Positions 1-5,483 of a stretch of DNA of 5,561 nucleotides are shown here, piece after piece. The translations under genes were made by a program, and so were the position numbers. The stretch is from NCBI RefSeq assembly GCF_039532605.1, contig NZ_BAAARY010000048.1:1-5561 (forward strand), read 5' to 3'. This stretch comes from Pilimelia columellifera (GTDB lineage Bacteria; Actinomycetota; Actinomycetes; Mycobacteriales; Micromonosporaceae). The notes beneath the pieces were generated by a model. The model was not told where the DNA came from and did not search any database. It saw only the letters and a program-made list of their open reading frames with translations. Position 1 is the stretch's first letter; each line of letters begins with the position of its first letter.

Positions 1-2
1 TC

Positions 3-32
3 TGCCACAACGGTTCGGGGCAGTACTTCTGA
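3..32 (+). CDS. 3' end of an unidentified gene (left-edge partial)
   Basis: Reading from base 3 gives CHNGSGQYF followed by TGA. Eight of the nine sense codons end in G or C, which matches the coding style of this genome. The other plus-strand reading across the edge (from base 1) has poor third-position GC. I therefore infer that this is the C-terminus of a gene lying mostly outside the window. Nine residues are too few to name a family. If the genes that follow are immunity proteins, this could be the end of a toxin or of another immunity gene, but that is a guess from position only. Confidence 0.3.
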   Translation, partial: CHNGSGQYF

Positions 33-99
33 ACATCATCCACACCAGCTCAACGAACGACCAGGCGCTGCAACAACCCCAAATGACACACGGTCTTAC

Positions 100-486
100 G
101 TGTTCATGTCCGAGGGCGAGGACTATGTGGATGCGACGTGGGAGTCTGAGTCCGGCGAGAACGCGGTGATCATCCAGCCGGGCGGGGCGGTGCCTTCGTT
201 CGTCACCGTCGCTCACCTTTCCGACGCGTTCCACTATTGCCGTGATGTTCTTGTCCCGGTGGATGAGCCCGATCAGGATGTTGAGCCCGACGAGGATGAG
301 GGCGGGCCTTGGGAGTTTCTGGGCGGGGAGCCGGTGTGGTTACAGGGCGACGAGACGCCGGGGCCTGGCTGGCGGCTGGTTGCCCAGTTGGAGGACCACG
401 GTCACAACTTCGGCGACGCCGGCATCGGGTACGTGTTCGTGTCCCCGGACGGCGACGAGGGCCGGTTCCTCTGGCAGTGTTCCTGA
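100..486 (+). CDS. DUF1963-like protein, probably 5'-truncated
   Basis: The C-terminal part reads GGPWEFLGGEPVWLQGDETP, then a fluctuating VAQLEDHG stretch, FGDAGIGYVF and FLWQCS. This is the pattern of DUF1963 (YwqG-like) proteins: G-G-x-P-x-W-L-Q-x-D-E, a Q-L/I core strand, F-G-D-x-G-x-x-Y and a terminal W-Q. The N-terminal part (VFMSEGEDYVDATWE, then ENAVIIQPGG) resembles the middle of longer relatives, which I recall as over 200 residues; here there are 128. An acidic linker rich in D, E and P lies near residues 53-68. The GTG at 100 has no Shine-Dalgarno sequence. The frame is open to the window edge, but codons 1-33 have only about 39% GC at third positions, whereas those after base 97 nearly all end in G or C. 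This suggests the 5' half was replaced or lost. DUF1963 proteins are often immunity proteins in polymorphic toxin loci. Family call moderate, function inferred. Confidence 0.6.
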   Translation: MFMSEGEDYVDATWESESGENAVIIQPGGAVPSFVTVAHLSDAFHYCRDVLVPVDEPDQDVEPDEDEGGPWEFLGGEPVWLQGDETPGPGWRLVAQLEDHGHNFGDAGIGYVFVSPDGDEGRFLWQCS

Positions 487-571
487 CCTAGCTCGGACCC
501 CCAGTCGCCCGCCCCGGCCGCTGAGCGGGCATCGACCACCGCCCGTCCTGATGAGACCGTAGGGTGTGGTC

Positions 572-1096
572 ATGCGCGATGAATCACTCATGCTGCCACC
601 CGAGTTGGTTGAGGCCCACGCGATCGGGTTCGACTACCGCGATGGCGACGGGGTTGATTTCGAGCCATACGATTCGTTCCTCACTGTGGGCGAGACAGTC
701 CATTGGTGGCGTGCGTGGACTGGGAACAAGACGCAAGACGCGCCTGGGTTCAGGGTGTTCGGTCAGGACGGGACCGGTGGGCTGGCGGCGTTTTGGCTCA
801 TCCGGCGGGGTGAGCCGCTGCGCCAGCAGCCGGTGGTGTTCCTTGGGTCGGAGGGGGAGATCAGCGTCGTAGCATGTGACCTGGCTGCCTACCTGTGGTT
901 GTTGGCGCAGGGGTTCGGCCCCTACGAGGCGTCGACATATCCCCAGCACGAGCATGACCCCCAACCCGTCGACCGCCTGTTGCAGATCGCGCAGCGATAC
1001 GCCCCATCGGCTCAACAGACGCCCGCCGACATCGTCGGCGCTGCGCGGGCCGAATTCCCCGAGTTCGTGGCCCTCATCGACAGCGCCAGCCGATAG
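572..1096 (+). CDS. SMI1/KNR4 family (SUKH-like) protein, probable immunity protein
   Basis: This 174-residue acidic soluble protein has no signal peptide or membrane segment. The diagnostic core is FRVFGQDGTGGLAAFWL, then QPVVFLGSEGE, then VACDLAAYLWLLAQGFGPYE. That is the SMI1/KNR4 order: a glycine-rich I/F-G-x-D-G-x-G strand, a strand with V-F-L-x-x-E-G, and a helix in which the domain 'decides' a cargo contact. SUKH proteins are known mainly as immunity proteins that bind and neutralise nuclease or other toxins in contact-dependent and polymorphic toxin systems; some have other roles. I chose ATG 572 because AGGG at 561-564 lies 7 nt upstream; GTG at 566 is the in-frame alternative. It follows the DUF1963-like gene by 85 nt on the same strand, a pairing that fits an immunity-gene array. 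No toxin is visible in the window. Family call fairly confident, partner unknown. Confidence 0.78.
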   Translation: MRDESLMLPPELVEAHAIGFDYRDGDGVDFEPYDSFLTVGETVHWWRAWTGNKTQDAPGFRVFGQDGTGGLAAFWLIRRGEPLRQQPVVFLGSEGEISVVACDLAAYLWLLAQGFGPYEASTYPQHEHDPQPVDRLLQIAQRYAPSAQQTPADIVGAARAEFPEFVALIDSASR

Positions 1097-1175
1097 AAGT
1101 CCGACCCGCTTGCGTGCGACGAGTGTGGATGACCGGTGGCGGCGACTCTTGTCTGTCAGGGGGAGGGGTGTGCTC
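1097..1175. other. gap after the SMI1/KNR4 gene
   Basis: The gap holds the G-rich Shine-Dalgarno run of the small ORF that begins at 1176. No hairpin-plus-T-run terminator is visible after the SMI1/KNR4 stop, and no clear promoter is seen. Open frames crossing it are continuations of shadow frames from the neighbouring genes. Confidence 0.3.
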
Positions 1176-1244
1176 ATGTGCGGTTTCGCTCGTCCTGTGT
1201 CGGTGTTGTGGTCTGTCTGCGGGAGCATGTTGGGGTGGGAGTAG
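1176..1244 (+). CDS. possible 22-residue small ORF with strong ribosome binding site
   Basis: ATG at 1176 is preceded by a long purine-rich Shine-Dalgarno run (AGGGGGAGGGG, 1158-1168), with GGAGG placed 9 nt before the start. It opens a 22-codon frame beginning MCGFARPVSVLWSV and ending LGWE before TAG at 1242-1244. It contains two cysteines and two tryptophans. It lies between the SMI1/KNR4 gene and the methyltransferase remnant. It could be a leader peptide, a small peptide product or chance, since G-rich runs are common in this genome. I know of no family match. The good start context is seen; that it is translated is inference. Confidence 0.25.
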   Translation: MCGFARPVSVLWSVCGSMLGWE

Positions 1245-1270
1245 AACAGCCAAGATCAGAACAGTCGGGG

Positions 1271-1360
1271 GTGCGGCGGCCGGCGCCGGACAGCGCGTAT
1301 TTCGATCGTTGGTACTCACAGATGGAGGCATCGCCTGGCAAGGACGCGATCCTGATGTGA
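1271..1360 (+). pseudogene. N-terminal remnant of a class I SAM-dependent methyltransferase
   Basis: The frame reads SAYFDRWYSQMEASPGKDAI and then L-M-stop. In actinomycetes a common class I SAM-dependent methyltransferase starts with Y-F-D-R-W-Y-x-x-M-x-x-S-P-x-x-D-x-I and continues Q-R-H-L-G-L-P before the SAM-binding glycine motif (family knowledge from memory). Here the match ends at Ile-Leu and TGA follows at 1358-1360, so the SAM-binding motif I and the whole Rossmann fold are missing. The start is uncertain: GTG 1271 is used here, and the frame is open upstream to about 1136. The remnant ends 38 nt before the stop codon of the convergent polymerase gene, so the break lies between them. 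It cannot encode an active enzyme. I searched the rest of the window by eye and saw no continuation of the gene. Confidence 0.55.
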
Positions 1361-1397
1361 GGTCGTTCCGGCTTGTCATGCTGGTCTGTCGAGTTGG

Positions 1398-3080
1398 TCA
1401 GTGTGTCGCGTCGGCGTAGCAGTCGACGACCTGGGTGTGGGTGGGGAACCGTACCCGTGTCGCGCCGAACAGCAACTGCGACGCCTGCCGCCCGGCAGCC
1501 GTGATCGCCGCGGTGACCGCCGGTGCTTCGTCGGCAGGGCAGTGGACGACGACTTCGTCGTGTTGGAAGAACACCAGGCGGGCCTGCATACCCCCCAATG
1601 ACGTGCGCAGCGTGGCCAGCAGGGTGAGCGCCCATTCTGCTGCGGTGGCCTGAACGACGAAGTTACGGGTGAACCGGCCCCGAGCCCGGGACCGGGCGGT
1701 CGCACTATTGGAGTCCGGCCCGCCAGGACTCGCCGGCCCGTCCGGGCCGCTGCCGAGCAGATCCGGCGCGTCGGCCGCCGCTGGTGGGCAGGTCCGCCCG
1801 AGCCAGGAGCGCACCAAACCACCGGCCTCCCCGGTACGCGCCGCCGCCTCCACGAACTCCCACGCCACCGGATAGCTGCGCCGCAGCACGGCCAACGCCG
1901 GAAGCGCGGCGCCGCCGGTCTGCCCGTACATCGCACCCAGCAACGCCACCTTCGCCTTCGCCCGATCCCCACCAAACGCCTCGGTCGCCAGCGCCGCGTA
2001 CAGGTCACCGGCCGCACCGGCGGCGGCTAGCCGCTGGTCGCCGGAGATCGCGGCCAGGATCCGCGGCTCCAACTGCCCCGCGTCGGCCACGACCAGTTTC
2101 CAGCCGGGGTCGGCTACCACCGCCCGGCGGATCACCCGCGGGATCTGCAACGCTCCACCACCACGGGTGGCCCACCGCCCCGACACCACCCCGCCCGGCA
2201 CGTACTCCGGCCGGAACCTGCCGCCACGCACCCACGCGTCGATCCATGACCAGCCGTGCGCTGTCCAGATCCGGTACCGCTCCTTGAAATCCAACAACAG
2301 CGGCACCGCAGGATGATCAACACCGCGCAGCACCCATGACCGGGTGCTGGGCACAGTGATACCGGCGAGGGCGAACGCGCGCAGCACCTCAGCCGGCCGC
2401 TCCGGGCGCAACGCCCGCAACCCGAACACTGCAGCGATCCGGGCACTGAGCTCAACCAACCGGGCCGGCGGCCCACCCACCAGCGACGGGGCGCCGAGCA
2501 TGTCCGCCAACAGGCCGCGGTGCACCTCGACCCGCCACGGCAGCCCCTCATAACCCATCTCCGCTGCCACGAGCGCACCCGCCGACTCCGCGGCCGCCAG
2601 CAACCGCAGCCGACCCGGCTCCGGCAGGGCGGCAAGCCGGGCGACCTGGTCGGCGTACCCGTCGACGACGTCCCGCAACGACGACTCGGCCACTACGGGC
2701 GTGAACAACGCCGGCTGCCCACCACCAGGCGGATCAGCCACCCGCGCCAGCGGGTCGGCCGGTACTAGACGGCCGTCGCGGCGGGCGACCACCGCAGCCA
2801 CCGAACGCGGCTCACCCCACCGACCCGCATACCCCAGCAGCAGACCCTCAACCAACTGCATGTCGTGGCACCGACCCACCCGAACCCCAGCCCGCAACAA
2901 ACCCGGAACCACGTTCACGGCCGACGCCCACACCCAACGCGGCCCAGCACGGCCCTCCCACCCGCCGACCGCCGCCGCAAGATCAGACACGGCAACCAGC
3001 GGCCCGGCAACGACACCGTCAGGCCCCAGCGGACACAACTCACCGCCACCAGAACCATCAGAGGACACCGCGATCAACAC
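1398..3080 (-). CDS. family-A DNA polymerase with degenerate 3'-5' exonuclease-like domain (actinobacterial short PolA-like)
   Basis: This 560-residue protein is a template-dependent DNA polymerase, related to the Klenow part of Pol I but without the 5' nuclease. Seen in order: an exonuclease-like domain (about 1-150), SGRWATRGGGALQIP (300-314, the primer/template-binding T-G-R...N-L-Q-N-I-P equivalent), motif A ADAGQLEPR with catalytic Asp333 and steric-gate Glu338, the O-helix with Arg373, Lys377, Leu381 and Tyr385, a proline/glycine-rich variable loop (430-460), FVVQATAAEWA, and motif C QHDEV with catalytic Asp508. The usual exo I D-x-E pair is not seen near the N-terminus, so proofreading is doubtful; a Y-A-D near 142-144 may be an exo III trace. 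The O-helix Phe762 position (E. coli numbering) is Leu. GTG 3080 is chosen because GGGGAGG lies 8 nt upstream. Length and motifs match the family annotated as bifunctional 3'-5' exonuclease/DNA polymerase. Its cellular role is not firmly known; repair synthesis is plausible. Confidence 0.96.
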   Translation of the reverse strand: MLIAVSSDGSGGGELCPLGPDGVVAGPLVAVSDLAAAVGGWEGRAGPRWVWASAVNVVPGLLRAGVRVGRCHDMQLVEGLLLGYAGRWGEPRSVAAVVARRDGRLVPADPLARVADPPGGGQPALFTPVVAESSLRDVVDGYADQVARLAALPEPGRLRLLAAAESAGALVAAEMGYEGLPWRVEVHRGLLADMLGAPSLVGGPPARLVELSARIAAVFGLRALRPERPAEVLRAFALAGITVPSTRSWVLRGVDHPAVPLLLDFKERYRIWTAHGWSWIDAWVRGGRFRPEYVPGGVVSGRWATRGGGALQIPRVIRRAVVADPGWKLVVADAGQLEPRILAAISGDQRLAAAGAAGDLYAALATEAFGGDRAKAKVALLGAMYGQTGGAALPALAVLRRSYPVAWEFVEAAARTGEAGGLVRSWLGRTCPPAAADAPDLLGSGPDGPASPGGPDSNSATARSRARGRFTRNFVVQATAAEWALTLLATLRTSLGGMQARLVFFQHDEVVVHCPADEAPAVTAAITAAGRQASQLLFGATRVRFPTHTQVVDCYADATH

Positions 3081-4225
3081 CCGACGATCCTCCCCACCAG
3101 GTACGACACCGCCAAACCCACGACAGCTCTACCAAGGCGCCGCAGCAGAACTCGACCGCCACATACACATCGCCAACCAATGCTGCTCCACCACAACCCG
3201 ATCCGACACAACATCCGGTACACACTCCCGCAGGATCGAGGGCGTCCGCTCATGCCGAGGAGAGTGCGCCCGATCACCAGACGAGCCGGCCATGCGGAAC
3301 GGATGCGCTCATTGGGCTGAGTCTGATTACTATTGCGACGCCCAAACAGTATCCAATTGCAGTTTATCGCCGCGAGTCCAGAACGAGCTACAATGTAGTC
3401 TTCGAGATAGCGCGATTCCGCATCGATGCGCGTCCCGCGTAGCCAGTCGATTGCGGTCAGATAGATGCGTGGAAGTACTTCTCGAACCGCTGATGCGATT
3501 CCCGCGACTTGTCGCTCGAATGGTGTCGGCTCCATAGCTGAAAAATGTCTTAACAAACCAGAGAGATTGTCGATCTCCACCGGAGCAACTTGCGGGTTTG
3601 TGTAGGCAATGTTGCCAGGTCGGTCGTAGTGAAAGGCAGTATGCCGACGGCCGACTAGCACTGGCGACACATAGACGGATTCCGCCATGACCCGTCGAGC
3701 AATCTGCTTATCCTCCAATTCGTGCGCACTTGAGAAGGCGGGCGCTGCATATCGAACCAAGGCCGGACCGGCCAGCTGTCCTTCCAGGTCGCAGAGCGCT
3801 GAGTGTTGCGTGAAGTTCGACCGCACTCTTAGCCACTTCCGCGCGACCTTAACGCAATAGTGCGGGTCTAGCATAACTTTCTGCGAACCATGTAGCTTTA
3901 AGGTTGTGCGCTTCCGCAATTCGGGACGCTTGAACTGCAATATCAAACTCACGGCCGACCTTGGTAGGCGATGGGAAGGGAGGCCGGGCGGAAATCCAAA
4001 GTGACCTGCACTTAGTACAATCCCAGGCGGGCGAGGTCTGCCGATTAGCCGCCAGATGTCCGACGCGATCTGCGGATGGGTTGCGGCGTCATAAGCCACG
4101 AAGTTTTCAAAATGCTGTCCTGCTGAAAACATCAAGCCCGGTGGCAACCAAGGGCAGGTCGGAATCCCAAGTTCCAACAACAGAGCCGTTTCGTACTGCT
4201 TCTCCTCAAATTCAGCGAGTGCCAT
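3074..4225 (-). CDS. conserved hypothetical protein with PD-(D/E)XK nuclease-like signature and aberrant C-terminal tail
   Basis: The first 300 or so residues look like a real, folded protein. An N-terminal helix MALAEFEEKQYETALLLELG is followed by HFENFVAYDAATH (Glu40, Asp46), then the strand SLILQFKRPE (Gln97, Lys99), then LVRYAAPAF (157-165). Acidic helix, Asp, and Q-x-K ending a hydrophobic strand form the pattern of PD-(D/E)XK nucleases with Gln in place of the second acid, as in Mrr/Cap4-like enzymes. I recall uncharacterised bacterial proteins with the same E-E-K-Q, Q-x-K-R-P and Y-A-x-P-A-F order. ATG 4225 is chosen because GGAG lies 9 nt upstream; TTG 4246 is possible. From about residue 305 the tail becomes rich in Arg, Cys and Trp and crosses a rise in GC content, so it may be read-through past a lost stop. 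It overlaps the polymerase start by 7 nt. Nuclease function and any role in defence are inference; DNA or RNA as substrate is unknown. Confidence 0.75.
   Translation of the reverse strand: MALAEFEEKQYETALLLELGIPTCPWLPPGLMFSAGQHFENFVAYDAATHPQIASDIWRLIGRPRPPGIVLSAGHFGFPPGLPSHRLPRSAVSLILQFKRPELRKRTTLKLHGSQKVMLDPHYCVKVARKWLRVRSNFTQHSALCDLEGQLAGPALVRYAAPAFSSAHELEDKQIARRVMAESVYVSPVLVGRRHTAFHYDRPGNIAYTNPQVAPVEIDNLSGLLRHFSAMEPTPFERQVAGIASAVREVLPRIYLTAIDWLRGTRIDAESRYLEDYIVARSGLAAINCNWILFGRRNSNQTQPNERIRSAWPARLVIGRTLLGMSGRPRSCGSVYRMLCRIGLWWSSIGWRCVCGGRVLLRRLGRAVVGLAVSYLVGRIVGC
3089..3095 (-). promoter_or_regulatory. Shine-Dalgarno site fixing the polymerase GTG start
   Basis: On the minus strand GGGGAGG lies 8 nt before GTG 3080. 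No ATG is in frame nearby, so this site decides the start. It sits inside the last codons of the upstream ORF, whose TGA (3076-3074) falls within the GTGTTGA overlap. The polymerase therefore has its own initiation site and may also receive ribosomes from the upstream gene. Confidence 0.7.
3129..3293 (-). CDS. doubtful 54-residue ORF in polymerase leader region
   Basis: ATG 3293 opens a 54-codon frame starting MAGSSGDRAHSPRHER, with a later segment VVVEQHWLAMCMWRSSSAAA, ending at TAG 3129-3131. It lies 48 nt upstream of the polymerase start on the same strand and in a different frame from the C-terminal tail of the neighbouring nuclease-like ORF. Its composition is at least as protein-like as that tail, which is Arg-, Trp- and Cys-rich. 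No convincing Shine-Dalgarno precedes the ATG. It may be an original small gene of the polymerase leader, the 3' remnant of one, or chance. No family is recognised. Confidence 0.2.
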   Translation of the reverse strand: MAGSSGDRAHSPRHERTPSILRECVPDVVSDRVVVEQHWLAMCMWRSSSAAAPW

Positions 4226-4365
4226 TGCTTGATTCTCCAGGTCCAAGACCCGGTCCGCTTCCGAATCGGGGATCAGGGGCTACCAGGTGACAGATCGCTT
4301 CGATGTCTACGATTCAAAGTGAACTTTTCTGCCGCGACGAGTGCGCTGGCTAACGGCTGGTTTAT
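3305..4365. other. AT-richer island, likely horizontally acquired
   Basis: Sampled 60-base lines here are about 47-50% GC (for example 3301-3360 and 3541-3600), against about 70% in the polymerase and about 60-63% in the gene to the right. The left limit is fairly sharp: 3241-3300 is 70% and 3301-3360 is 50%. The right limit is vague, somewhere in the 119-nt gap before the next gene. The island holds most of the nuclease-like gene plus its leader. Codons here often end in A or T. This points to import of the gene from a lower-GC donor. No direct or inverted repeats were seen at the edges. Confidence 0.6.
4226..4365 (-). other. intergenic leader between the two accessory genes
   Basis: This gap contains the Shine-Dalgarno GGAG (4235-4238) of the downstream nuclease-like gene and an in-frame TTG at 4246. 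I see no convincing -35/-10 pair and no hairpin followed by a T run on the minus strand, so read-through transcription from the helical-protein gene is the simplest reading. The gap is long enough to hide a promoter of a type I cannot recognise. Confidence 0.4.
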
Positions 4366-5319
4366 TCAAACAGCTCCGTGCGACGTAGTAACCATGTGCT
4401 GCTGCATCCATACGGTCAGCGCCTGGTGACGGGTTTGCCGGGACCGCTCCGCTCGGAGCGGGTCGTGGCCGAAGTAGGCAGCGAAAGTGGCGGCCACGAC
4501 ACCGCACGCCTCGATGCAGGATAACGTGGCCGCGCCGATGCCGATAACGTCCGGCGCCAGACGGGTCTGCGTGCCGACCCGTTCCACCACGGCGTCACCC
4601 AGCATCCATTGCATGCTGTGGGCGACGCCGGATCCGTAGTTAAAGAGGCCCGGCCGATCGGCAAAAGCGCTCTTTATCAGCGTGCTCTTTTGAACGATTG
4701 CCGGCTCCTTGGCGCCGTTCGGGATTTCAAGCCGCGTCACCGTCTTTCCGCGCCCGCCGAGAACTTCGACGATCCCCGCCTTCGTAATCTGGTCGGCGAT
4801 CTTCGCCGGAAGGCGTTGGGCCGCCGCGACTCCCGGCTGCACGAGTGGGCTGAGAGCGCTCGGAACCGTGTTGGCCGCCTTCGCGCTGTGGGCTGCGTTG
4901 TCGCGCAGCAAGACGGCGCCACGCAGCAGGCGTTGCTCGTAGCTGACCGAGGAATCGTACAGGTACGCGATCTGCGCAGCCGCCTCGCAGGCCACCCGCA
5001 TCGCCGTCATGTGGGCGAATAGCGGCGGCGACTCCGAGCTGTCTTCGACCGCGAGGAGACGACGGACAGCCCGAACGTGGTCCACCACGTTCTCGGACAT
5101 CAATTCCGCGTGTCGGATCGTTTCTTTCCACAGCTTCTGTCGAGATGTGCGGTACTTGTGGTGCGCAGACTTCCAGGCAACGTCACGATCGACGAGGAAC
5201 GGACAGCCCGGCTGTGGATCAGTGCTGTAACGCCGCACTTCGGTCGTAAATTTCGTTTCCTCCTGCCGCAGGGCGACGACGGCCTTGCGGATCACCGCCG
5301 GAGTCTGGCTCGAATCCAT
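4366..5319 (-). CDS. helical hypothetical protein, DUF5677/HEPN-like pattern
   Basis: This soluble protein of 317 residues (from ATG 5319) appears mostly alpha-helical. A basic N-terminal region (residues 11-70) leads into a helical core with NVVDHVRAVRRLL, then MRVACEAAAQIAYLYD (Arg108, Glu112) and SYEQRLLRGAVLLRD (Arg130, Arg133). Near the C-terminus is LFNYGSGVAHSMQWML (Tyr228, His234, Ser235) followed by a hydrophobic helix around 259-283 that is more likely buried than membrane-spanning. The order R-x-x-x-E, E-R-x-x-R and a late Y-x-x-x-S/G-x-x-x-H-S recalls uncharacterised actinobacterial DUF5677-like proteins, which some group near HEPN domains. No canonical HEPN R-x4-6-H is seen, so RNase activity should not be assumed. 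The start is uncertain: TTG 5421 in frame would add 34 residues, and ATG 5467 with a good ribosome site is in another frame. It is 140 nt upstream of the nuclease-like gene on the same strand, so the two may be co-transcribed. Function unknown. Confidence 0.78.
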   Translation of the reverse strand: MDSSQTPAVIRKAVVALRQEETKFTTEVRRYSTDPQPGCPFLVDRDVAWKSAHHKYRTSRQKLWKETIRHAELMSENVVDHVRAVRRLLAVEDSSESPPLFAHMTAMRVACEAAAQIAYLYDSSVSYEQRLLRGAVLLRDNAAHSAKAANTVPSALSPLVQPGVAAAQRLPAKIADQITKAGIVEVLGGRGKTVTRLEIPNGAKEPAIVQKSTLIKSAFADRPGLFNYGSGVAHSMQWMLGDAVVERVGTQTRLAPDVIGIGAATLSCIEACGVVAATFAAYFGHDPLRAERSRQTRHQALTVWMQQHMVTTSHGAV

Positions 5320-5483
5320 GCCAAGCACGGTATACGCGGCACCGCTTCGTGGCGGCGAACTCCAAGCGCGAGACCCCACCCGCCAGCCGTCGAATGCAAT
5401 GCGGTGTGGATAGAACCGCAAGAGTCTCAGCGATGACGAGGCGGTGGGCGTGGCGCGGTTTACTCATCTGGCTCCCTTCTGTG
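5320..5483. other. leader of the helical-protein gene with an out-of-frame start
   Basis: On the minus strand TTGACA (5487-5482) matches a -35 box, but at 17-18 nt there is only AGTAAA/GTAAAC, a poor -10. AAGGGAG followed by ATG at 5467 makes a good translation start, yet its frame (MSKPRHAHRLVIAETLAVLS) is not that of the downstream gene and continues to a stop at 5219. TTG 5421 is in frame with the gene. No terminator, tRNA or repeat was seen in this stretch. Confidence 0.3.

Noticed and set aside
507..530. GCCCGC / GCGGGC inverted repeat between the first two genes as a terminator
   Set aside because: It is only a 6-bp stem with a 12-nt loop and no T run; such GC repeats are expected by chance here.
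584..1228. Minus-strand 214-codon frame opposite the SMI1/KNR4 gene
   Set aside because: It is an antisense shadow of a gene with clear family motifs. Its sequence is low-quality and rich in Arg, Pro and Leu.
1376..2017. Minus-strand 213-codon frame inside the polymerase
   Set aside because: It is a same-strand alternative frame of the polymerase with very high Arg and Trp content. The polymerase frame carries all catalytic motifs.
2701..3537. Plus-strand 278-codon open frame across the polymerase and island
   Set aside because: It lies antisense to the polymerase, is Pro/Arg/Thr-rich with no recognisable domain, and owes its length to the high GC of the opposite strand.
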